This document shows, piece after piece, positions 1-5,329 of a stretch of 5,329 nt of DNA. The stretch lies in the NCBI GenBank assembly GCA_902796865.1, contig CADBQZ010000072.1:1-5329 (forward strand). The letters run 5' to 3'. A program made the translations under genes and the position numbers. The notes under the pieces were generated by a model. That model did no database searches, was not told the origin of the DNA, and was given only the letters and a program-made list of their open reading frames with translations. The stretch's first letter is position 1, and every line of letters starts with the position of its first letter. Source of the DNA: an uncultured Ruminococcus sp. (GTDB lineage Bacteria; Bacillota; Clostridia; Oscillospirales; Ruminococcaceae).

Positions 1-1
1 A

Positions 2-1222
2 AAAAAAGAGGAATTTGAAAAGATCGTTACCGATGAAAATGAATCTGTAATAAGAAATACATACTTCATGGGAAGCGATATCAATCTTAAAGACAGATTA
101 GGTGAACATGATTCTGTAGAAGGACGTTTTGCTGAGTATGTTGATTCAGACAGCCCGGCTGTTGTTATATTTACATCAGGTTCTACAGGAAAACCGAAGG
201 CTGTATTGCTTTCAGCTTATAATCTTCTCAATTCAGCATCAGTATGGACGGAAGTTTATCATTTGAATTCAGATGATATAAATTGTCAGGTGCTTCCGAT
301 GTTCCATATTTTCGGACTTGTATGCTCTTTGCTTGGAAATATGATGGCGGGTTCTGTAGTAGTAATACCTAAAAATATTCGTACAGCCACAGTTTTGAAT
401 ACTATAGAATCGGAAAAATGCACACAGCTTTATCTTGTTCCGACGCTTCTTCTGGCTATTGCAGCAAGCAAAGGTTTTTCTCCTGAACAGGCAGCATCGC
501 TTAAATGTATAGTAATGGGCGGTGCTTCGGCAACAACATCTCAGATAATCGAATTACAGAAAAAATTCCCCAATGCGTTTTTGGCGGCAGGATATGGTCT
601 TAGTGAAATGTGTCCGGTGAGTCTTACTCTTTATCAGGATACTGCGGAACACGCAAGTCAGACTATTGGTAAGCCGGTTAAGAATATTGAAATACGAGTT
701 CAGGATCTTGAAACAGGAGAAGAATGCCCGACAGGAAAATCAGGTGAGCTTCTTGTTAAGGGATTTAACACAATGGTCTGCTATTATAAGATAGCTCTTG
801 ACGATCAGCCGATAGATGAAGACGGCTGGCTTCACACAGGCGACCTTGCACTAATAGACGAAGATGGTTATATCAAGCTTGTTGGACGCGCTAAGGAACT
901 TATAATCAGGGGCGGTGAGAATATAGCTCCGGGAGAAATTGCGGAAGTAATATCTACTTTCCCGGATGTTACAGATGTTAAAGTACAGGGTATCCCTGAT
1001 GATTTTTACGGAGAGATAGTTGGCGCAAGCGTTGTTATGAAAAACGGCGTTAAGCTTGATGAAGCTGCATTGAAAGAATATATGTCTTCAAAGCTTGCAA
1101 AATATAAGGTTCCGGAATATGTATTCCAGTATGATGCTTTTCCGATGCTATCAAATGGCAAGGTAGATGCAGTATCGCTTAAAAAGGATATGAACGCAAA
1201 GGCTGCTGCCTTGAAAAAATAA
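2..1222 (+). CDS. Adenylate-forming acyl ligase (acyl-CoA/acyl-carrier synthetase class), 5'-truncated by window
   Basis: Member of the ANL superfamily, which activates a carboxylate with ATP to acyl-AMP and then usually transfers it to CoA or a carrier-protein thiol. The frame is open from base 2 without a stop, so the ATG at 68 is an internal methionine and the true start lies upstream; the visible part is 406 residues, and the missing N-terminus is probably 100 or more. Core motifs occur in order. The phosphate loop TSGSTGKPK is at 173-199, with Ala instead of the more usual Gly after PK. The A5 motif GYGLSE is at 590-607, and TGDL, with the AMP-ribose-binding Asp, at 836-847. Next is the hinge/A8 segment with GRAKELI and RGGENI. 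The A10 lysine is in NGKVD (AAG at 1160-1162), so both the large and the small mobile domain are present. The GR.KELI..GGENI.P.EI pattern resembles acyl-CoA synthetases more than NRPS A domains. No membrane segment is seen, so it is probably cytosolic. The stop is 10 bases before the first acyltransferase-like gene, suggesting cotranscription and a shared pathway. Acyl substrate and acceptor cannot be read from the sequence. Confidence 0.93.
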   Translation, partial: KKEEFEKIVTDENESVIRNTYFMGSDINLKDRLGEHDSVEGRFAEYVDSDSPAVVIFTSGSTGKPKAVLLSAYNLLNSASVWTEVYHLNSDDINCQVLPMFHIFGLVCSLLGNMMAGSVVVIPKNIRTATVLNTIESEKCTQLYLVPTLLLAIAASKGFSPEQAASLKCIVMGGASATTSQIIELQKKFPNAFLAAGYGLSEMCPVSLTLYQDTAEHASQTIGKPVKNIEIRVQDLETGEECPTGKSGELLVKGFNTMVCYYKIALDDQPIDEDGWLHTGDLALIDEDGYIKLVGRAKELIIRGGENIAPGEIAEVISTFPDVTDVKVQGIPDDFYGEIVGASVVMKNGVKLDEAALKEYMSSKLAKYKVPEYVFQYDAFPMLSNGKVDAVSLKKDMNAKAAALKK

Positions 1223-1226
1223 GGAG
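1221..1226 (+). promoter_or_regulatory. Ribosome binding site overlapping the ligase stop codon
   Basis: AAGGAG lies 6 bases before the ATG at 1233 and shares its first two bases with the TAA stop (1220-1222) of the ligase gene. An in-frame TAA sits immediately upstream at 1227-1229, which fixes the ATG at 1233 as the start. The arrangement fits close coupling of translation between the ligase and the first acyltransferase-like gene. Confidence 0.85.
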
Positions 1227-1232
1227 TAAGCT

Positions 1233-2459
1233 ATGATTATAAATAACAAGGAAGCTGTTTTCAACGGCGGTCCGTTCCAGTCTTACTGGTGGGCAGATGA
1301 ACATGAACCTGTTCATCCGGCAATAAGGGCAGAATTAAAGGATAATATCGACCCTGAAATTCTTGAAAAGGCATGGGAGGATACCAAAAAGGTCTATCCT
1401 CTCATAGATCTTATTCCGGATGATTACGACGAAGAAGTATTATTTTTCAAGAGTGATGGCGAGAGCAAACCTATAAAAAGCAAGAACGCTTTAAAACTTG
1501 TTTCAGATGCAGTAAAATACAGAGGAGTTTCGCTTACCTATTTTGAAAATACAGCATCGCTCAGTGCATATCATTCTGTAGTTGATGAAAAAGGACTTAT
1601 AGAAATATTCAGAACACTTATGAATTTTTATATATCAGCTTTTAAGGATACAGCTGCTGATGTTTCCGGTGTAATGACAAAAAATAACAGAAAGCCGGAA
1701 GAATATTATATCCAGAATACGATGCTTTTATCGAATGATTATGCTCCTCAGCCGATAAAGCTTTACAGAGATATCCGTGAGATATTTAATGATACAAGCG
1801 TTGTATCTGATGAAAATTGTGCAGTAACTTCGGGTGAGTTAGATATACCATTCAGCTCATATGATGAGCTTTGCAAAAAGTACGGTGTATCTGCTGATGA
1901 AATGTTTGTGTATGCTATGGCAAAATCTGTTTATGAGATGTACCCGGAGGAAAGAAAAAAACTCAGTTTCGGTGTCATGACAGATTTCCGCAGTACATTT
2001 GATGTCCCGGAGACTATAGCGCCATGCTCAAAGAAAATGCCTGTGGTCTTGACTTATGAAGATGTCTGCGGACAGGATATGAAAAATGCACTTGAGAATA
2101 TTTTAGGTATAAGAAATTATCAGAAAAGTGATGATTATATCAGATCTCATGTCGCATTGGAAAATACTTACAGTGTTTTAAATATAAGAAATGCTTGCCT
2201 TTCTGTGAATTTCTGCGGAGAATTTGAAATAGGTGAGAATACTTCATATATCCAAAACATAACAATGACCGATTATTCTATTCGTTCGGTATTTATGATA
2301 CGTCTTGGAGATAATATCAAAGTATCTTTTCAGTATGGAAATGCGACCGGAAAATATATGGATGCTGTTAAAAAGACACTTGATGGATTTGGTATCCAGT
2401 CAAAAATAACAGTTTCACCTTATCCGGTAAGTGCAGAAAGTGATAAGCCAATAGTTTGA
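1233..2459 (+). CDS. HxxxD acyltransferase-like protein, paralogue 1 (divergent active site)
   Basis: 408-residue protein related along its whole length to the next two genes. Like them it resembles stand-alone condensation-domain/alcohol-acetyltransferase-type enzymes, which transfer acyl groups from thioesters to hydroxyls or amines using an HxxxD histidine. Visible landmarks are FNGGP at residues 10-14 with WW at 19-20; AWEDTKKVYPLID near 47-59; H114-SVV-D118; R153-KPEEYY; a DFRSTF segment at 251-256 in the place where such enzymes have a conserved Arg; and CGEFEIGENT near 328-337. It is the odd member of the array. The residue after the catalytic Asp is Glu (HSVVDEKG) where its neighbours have Gly (DGGG), the neighbours' IANC/ISNC is IAPC here, and the loop holding PG before the central strand (KPG or NPG in the others) is altered. 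It may therefore be a specialised or non-catalytic copy. No signal peptide or membrane segment is seen. The start is fixed by the ribosome site at 1221-1226. Family assignment rests on motifs; substrate unknown. Confidence 0.75.
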   Translation: MIINNKEAVFNGGPFQSYWWADEHEPVHPAIRAELKDNIDPEILEKAWEDTKKVYPLIDLIPDDYDEEVLFFKSDGESKPIKSKNALKLVSDAVKYRGVSLTYFENTASLSAYHSVVDEKGLIEIFRTLMNFYISAFKDTAADVSGVMTKNNRKPEEYYIQNTMLLSNDYAPQPIKLYRDIREIFNDTSVVSDENCAVTSGELDIPFSSYDELCKKYGVSADEMFVYAMAKSVYEMYPEERKKLSFGVMTDFRSTFDVPETIAPCSKKMPVVLTYEDVCGQDMKNALENILGIRNYQKSDDYIRSHVALENTYSVLNIRNACLSVNFCGEFEIGENTSYIQNITMTDYSIRSVFMIRLGDNIKVSFQYGNATGKYMDAVKKTLDGFGIQSKITVSPYPVSAESDKPIV

Positions 2460-2462
2460 ATT

Positions 2463-2467
2463 AAGGA
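2463..2467 (+). promoter_or_regulatory. Ribosome binding site of paralogue 2
   Basis: AAGGA lies 8 bases before the ATG at 2476, within the 16-base gap after the TGA of paralogue 1. It supports the ATG that places FNGGP at residues 7-11, in register with the other copies. Confidence 0.75.
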
Positions 2468-2475
2468 TAATTAAC

Positions 2476-3690
2476 ATGAACAGAACAGAGTATTTTAACG
2501 GCGGTCCTATGTCACCGTTTTGGTGGTATGACAAGGAAACAGAATATCATAATAAATTTTCAGTATCTCTTGACCATGAGATAGTTCCTGATAAGCTGAG
2601 TGAAGCATGGGATAAAACAAAAAAAGTCTATCCTTTGATAGACTGTGTACCTGATATGGTAAATGGAGAGATAGTTTTTTATAAAGATGACAGGGAAAAT
2701 CCTCCTATAAAAAGCTCAAGACCAATAAAGCCGGGTACGGATATATGTGCTCAAAGAGCATTTGTAATAACTTATTACGAAAATAAGATCACAATGAGTT
2801 CATTTCATTCGGTTATAGACGGCGGCGGAATAAATATGATCTTTTCTACCTTGCTTTATTTTTACCTTGAATCATATACAGGTGAAAGTGACGAACAGCC
2901 ACCGGTCGAAACAAGAGAAAACCGTGCTCCTGATGAATACTACAAGGCACTTGCCACAATAGAAACGGGAGAATTTGAACAAAAACCTCTTATTACTTAT
3001 AAGAAGCGAAAAGGAATGTTTATTGACCTTGATATGGCACCCGATGAAAACGGAGACATTATGAGCTCAAGGATCAAGGTACCTGTTGATAAGTTTATTG
3101 CAGCCTGCAAGAATATCGGTGCCAATCCTTCCACAATGATGACTATTCTCATGTCAAAGGCATCGTATAAACTTCACCCGGAAAGAGATGGTGACCTTGC
3201 TTTTGTTCTTACTATGAGTGCAAGGAAAACATTTAATATCCCGGATACTATAGCAAACTGCTCAACAAATCTTCTTATCCCGGTTGAGTACAGCGATATA
3301 ATGGGTGATGATATAAGTAAAGCATCGAAAAAAATACGCTCAGTGATAGATTATCAGAGAGGAGAAGATTTTATAAAAACTTTTGCTGCTTTCTTTGAGA
3401 CGTATGACTGGATATTGGCAAAGCGTTATGCAGTGCTTACTTATATAGGCAAACTTGATATAGGTAAAAATACAAAGCACATAAAAGGCTTTGAAATGAC
3501 CGATGATGCCACCTGCACTATGTTTATGATGGAACTTAACGGAGAATTTGTAATATCATTACAGTTTGGTAAAGTTACAGAAAAATACATGAACAGTATT
3601 ATAAATATACTTTCGGATTTTGGTGTTGAATCTGAAATAGAAACTGCGCCTTATGCCATAATAAAAGACAGTGATACAGCGGCAGGCTGA
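2476..3690 (+). CDS. HxxxD acyltransferase-like protein, paralogue 2
   Basis: 404 residues, the most canonical copy of the array. The N-terminal block has FNGGPMSPFWW at residues 7-17, which may be the counterpart of the PLSPxQ..LW opening of condensation domains. Then come LDHEI (32-36), AWDKTKKVYPLID near 44-56, and the catalytic-type motif FHSVIDGGG with H111 and D115. It has a single His preceded by an aromatic residue rather than the HHxxxDG of NRPS condensation domains. RAPDEYY (150-156) sits at the likely junction between the two half-domains. SARKTFNIPDTIANC near 248-262 occupies the place of the conserved Arg/Asn-Phe motif of this fold, LTYIGKLDIGKNTKHI starts at 321, and QFGKVT (363-368) sits where condensation domains have DFGWG. 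By family knowledge it would transfer an acyl group from CoA or a carrier protein to an alcohol or amine; the substrate is unknown. No secretion signal is seen. It ends in tandem stops TGATGA and is 17 bases from the next copy. A role with the upstream ligase is inferred from the operon. Confidence 0.8.
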   Translation: MNRTEYFNGGPMSPFWWYDKETEYHNKFSVSLDHEIVPDKLSEAWDKTKKVYPLIDCVPDMVNGEIVFYKDDRENPPIKSSRPIKPGTDICAQRAFVITYYENKITMSSFHSVIDGGGINMIFSTLLYFYLESYTGESDEQPPVETRENRAPDEYYKALATIETGEFEQKPLITYKKRKGMFIDLDMAPDENGDIMSSRIKVPVDKFIAACKNIGANPSTMMTILMSKASYKLHPERDGDLAFVLTMSARKTFNIPDTIANCSTNLLIPVEYSDIMGDDISKASKKIRSVIDYQRGEDFIKTFAAFFETYDWILAKRYAVLTYIGKLDIGKNTKHIKGFEMTDDATCTMFMMELNGEFVISLQFGKVTEKYMNSIINILSDFGVESEIETAPYAIIKDSDTAAG

Positions 3691-3692
3691 TG

Positions 3693-3698
3693 AAAGGA
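3693..3698 (+). promoter_or_regulatory. Ribosome binding site that selects a TTG start for paralogue 3
   Basis: AAAGGA lies 9 bases before TTG at 3708. An in-frame TGA at 3699-3701 leaves no upstream in-frame ATG that can read through. The ATG at 3698 overlaps the site itself and is in another frame. The next in-frame ATG (3765) would remove the conserved N-terminal block. TTG at 3708 is therefore the best start. Confidence 0.75.
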
Positions 3699-3707
3699 TG
3701 AACCGAA

Positions 3708-4928
3708 TTGAACAGCAACAAGGAATTATATTTAAAGTATGGTCCGAGAAATCTTCTTTGGCTTATGGATCATTATAATGATATACATATTCGTTTTTCA
3801 GCAGAGCTTGATCATGAGATAGACAGTGAACTTATGGAAAGGGCATGGAAAAAAACAATAAATGTTTATCCGTGTATCGGCTGTGTTATAGAGATGGAAG
3901 GAAAGGAACTCTTTTTCTATAAAGCAGACGGAGAGAATAAGGCGATAAAGAGCAAAGCACCTATAAATCCCGGAAGTAATCTCGTATCGAACTGTGTAAT
4001 AACAGCGACATATTACGGAAACCAGGTCTCGGTAAGTGCCTATCACACTATGGTTGACGGTGGCGGAATAAATGAGATATTCAAGACTCTGTTATATTTT
4101 TATCTGTCGTCATACACACAAGTTTATGATGAACCTGCTTCCGTTCAGATAAAAGAGGGGAGAGCGCCGGAAGAATATTATAAGCCGGTGTCACCCGATG
4201 AACTTGGCGATTTTACTCCCGTGCCGTTGTACACTATGCCGTATCTTAGGGATTTTGCCGAGGATACTGAAATGAAAGCCGATGAAAATGGCGGCAAGTA
4301 TTTTGCATCTGTAAGATTTTCAGCTGATAAATTTATCACTAAGTGCAAGGAGATAGGTGCTAATCCTACTTCTATGCTTGCACTTTTAATGTCAAAAGCA
4401 TTTTACGCTCTTAATCCTGATGAGCAGAAGGATATTTTCTTCGAGGTAACTACAAGTGCAAGAAAAGTATTCGGGGCAGAGGGCTGTATATCAAATTGTA
4501 CATCTGATGTTATCGCTCATACCAGCCGTGATGATATAACAGAAGGCCGTGAAAAAGAACTTGTAAAAAAATTCCGTGCTGAAATGGATATACAGCGTAC
4601 AGCTGATTACGTAAAGACCAAAAGAGCACTAAGCAGCACATATGAACTTAACTGTGTGAATCCAAAGATAACTCTTACTTATATAGGCAGGATAGATATA
4701 GGTGAAAATACGAAGCATATAACTAATTTTGAAATGCCTACAAATGCGGATAAGCTTGTTATGCTGATGCAGCTCGGAAATGATTTCCTGCTTATGCTTG
4801 AACTTGGAATGGCTACTCAGAAGTATCTTGATAATCTGATAGAACAGCTTTCTGATATGGGAATAGAAGTTAAGACAGCTTCAAAACTTCATAAAGTAGT
4901 TACTGATTCAGATAAACAGATCTTATAA
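3708..4928 (+). CDS. HxxxD acyltransferase-like protein, paralogue 3 (TTG start)
   Basis: 406 residues, collinear with paralogue 2. Landmarks are YGP at 11-13 with a single W at 18, replacing FNGGP....WW; LDHEID (35-40); AWKKTINVYP near 46-55; YHTMVDGGG with H113 and D117; RAPEEYY (152-158); IGANPTSM near 216-223; SARKVF (250-255) with ISNC (261-264); LTYIGRIDIGENTKHI from 323; and ELGMAT (365-370) in the place of DFGWG. The HxxxDGG core is intact, so acyl transfer from a thioester to an alcohol or amine is plausible; donor and acceptor are unknown. In the block starting LTYIG it matches paralogue 2 at 16 of 21 positions and paralogue 1 at only 9 of 21, so copies 2 and 3 are the closer pair there. 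The N-terminal GGP/WW change suggests a different substrate channel or partner surface. The gene ends in tandem stops TAATAA, 18 bases before the next copy. The start choice is explained under its ribosome site. Confidence 0.79.
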   Translation: MNSNKELYLKYGPRNLLWLMDHYNDIHIRFSAELDHEIDSELMERAWKKTINVYPCIGCVIEMEGKELFFYKADGENKAIKSKAPINPGSNLVSNCVITATYYGNQVSVSAYHTMVDGGGINEIFKTLLYFYLSSYTQVYDEPASVQIKEGRAPEEYYKPVSPDELGDFTPVPLYTMPYLRDFAEDTEMKADENGGKYFASVRFSADKFITKCKEIGANPTSMLALLMSKAFYALNPDEQKDIFFEVTTSARKVFGAEGCISNCTSDVIAHTSRDDITEGREKELVKKFRAEMDIQRTADYVKTKRALSSTYELNCVNPKITLTYIGRIDIGENTKHITNFEMPTNADKLVMLMQLGNDFLLMLELGMATQKYLDNLIEQLSDMGIEVKTASKLHKVVTDSDKQIL

Positions 4929-4932
4929 TAAA

Positions 4933-4937
4933 AGGAG
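4933..4937 (+). promoter_or_regulatory. Ribosome binding site of paralogue 4
   Basis: AGGAG lies 9 bases before ATG 4947. A nearer ATG at 4942 is only 4 bases away and runs into TGA after seven codons (4963-4965), so the ATG at 4947 is the start of the real gene. Confidence 0.8.
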
Positions 4938-4946
4938 AGATATGAA

Positions 4947-5329
4947 ATGGATAAGAGTAACGTGATCGCTGATCTTGGTCTTATCACTGAAACTACGTTA
5001 GGACAGGATCTTTTTAACCCTGTACATATAAAATATACTGCTACCTTAGATCATGAAATAGATGCAGAACTTTTAAAGCAAGCCTGGGACAGGATAAAAA
5101 AAGTTTATCCTGTTCTTGATACGGTTTTAAAACTTGAAAGCGGTGATGTAAGTTTTTATATGGATCCTGCTGTTAGAGCAGCACATACTAAGGATCATGC
5201 GTATCTTGTAAAGCCGGAAGGTGGGAGCAACGATCCTATAAACAGTAAAGTTCCCGTTGAACCGGGCTGCGAGCTTTGCGGAGGCCGCTTGATAAGTGTT
5301 ACTTATTATGACAGCTCAATAACTATAAG
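4947..5329 (+). CDS. HxxxD acyltransferase-like protein, paralogue 4 (3'-truncated by window)
   Basis: Only the first 127 residues are inside the window and the frame is open at the end. Homology to the preceding copies is clear from LDHEID (34-39, identical to paralogue 3), AWDRIKKVYPVLD at 46-58, SFY at 69-71, INSKVPVEPG at 98-107 and SVTYYDSSITI at 117-127. By alignment the HxxxD histidine should fall near residue 131, about four codons past the window end, so catalytic status cannot be judged. It differs from the others in two ways. The first 25 or so residues lack the FNGGP/YGP and W block. A segment of about 25 residues (roughly 72-96) separates FY from the PINSK block where paralogue 3 has 7, an expansion of about 18. 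It is presumably cotranscribed with the preceding three and probably is an acyltransferase-like protein of slightly over 400 residues. Confidence 0.78.
   Translation, partial: MDKSNVIADLGLITETTLGQDLFNPVHIKYTATLDHEIDAELLKQAWDRIKKVYPVLDTVLKLESGDVSFYMDPAVRAAHTKDHAYLVKPEGGSNDPINSKVPVEPGCELCGGRLISVTYYDSSITI

Noticed and set aside
68..70. ATG at 68 as the start of the acyl ligase
   Set aside because: The frame is open back to base 2, there is no ribosome site before 68, and a protein of this family needs more N-terminal sequence. It is an internal methionine.
3698..3778. Short frame from ATG 3698 (starts MNRIE) as a small gene
   Set aside because: The ATG overlaps the ribosome site with no spacing, the frame ends within about 26 codons, and it overlaps the conserved N-terminus of paralogue 3.
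3798..4046. 82-codon minus-strand open frame inside paralogue 3
   Set aside because: It lies fully within a well-supported plus-strand gene that aligns with its paralogues. Its translation has no recognisable domain, and nothing else in the window is on the minus strand. It is a shadow frame.
1223..4946. Promoter or terminator between the genes
   Set aside because: The four gaps are only 10-18 bases, each largely taken up by a ribosome site, with no hairpin plus T-run; nothing supports separate transcription units.
4942..4965. ATG at 4942 as a start or short leader peptide before paralogue 4
   Set aside because: It stops after seven codons, is too close to the ribosome site and has no regulatory features. 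The ATG at 4947 is well spaced and opens the homologous frame.
1233..5329. The array as fragments of a broken NRPS condensation module
   Set aside because: Each complete copy has its own ribosome site, start, stop and full-length fold-sized sequence of 404-408 residues, and the copies align end to end. They are separate tandem genes, not pieces of a split protein.

Overview
The window is AT-rich, wholly coding on the + strand, and looks like the inside of one operon from a Gram-positive anaerobe. The strong AAGGAG/AAAGGA ribosome sites, codon preferences and protein style suggest Clostridia, perhaps a gut or rumen Ruminococcus- or Lachnospiraceae-like organism; that placement is an impression, not a test. 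Both ends of the window fall inside genes. No promoter, terminator, RNA gene, insertion sequence or CRISPR array is visible, and no gap between genes exceeds 18 bases.

Layout: (1) positions 2-1222, the C-terminal three quarters or so of an adenylate-forming acyl ligase (acyl-CoA synthetase/AMP-ligase class) that starts upstream of the window; (2) 1233-2459, (3) 2476-3690 and (4) 3708-4928, three complete proteins of 408, 404 and 406 residues that are paralogues of one another; (5) 4947 to the window end, the first 127 residues of a fourth paralogue. The paralogues carry an HxxxD motif near residues 111-118, followed by features reminiscent of NRPS condensation domains and alcohol acetyltransferases. 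They are best read as cytosolic, stand-alone HxxxD-type acyltransferases, although the family has diverged enough that this is a motif-level assignment.

Working model (inference): the ligase activates a carboxylic acid as acyl-AMP and passes it to CoA or a carrier protein. The successive acyltransferase-like proteins then move acyl groups onto alcohol or amine acceptors, making an ester, amide or acylated lipid/small molecule. The four copies differ at informative places. The first has lost the glycine after the catalytic aspartate, the third uses a TTG start, and the fourth has a different N-terminus and an insertion of about 18 residues. This suggests specialisation of the copies, or one copy becoming non-catalytic, rather than simple gene dosage. 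No acyl carrier protein, thioesterase, transporter or regulator is within the window, so the product cannot be named.
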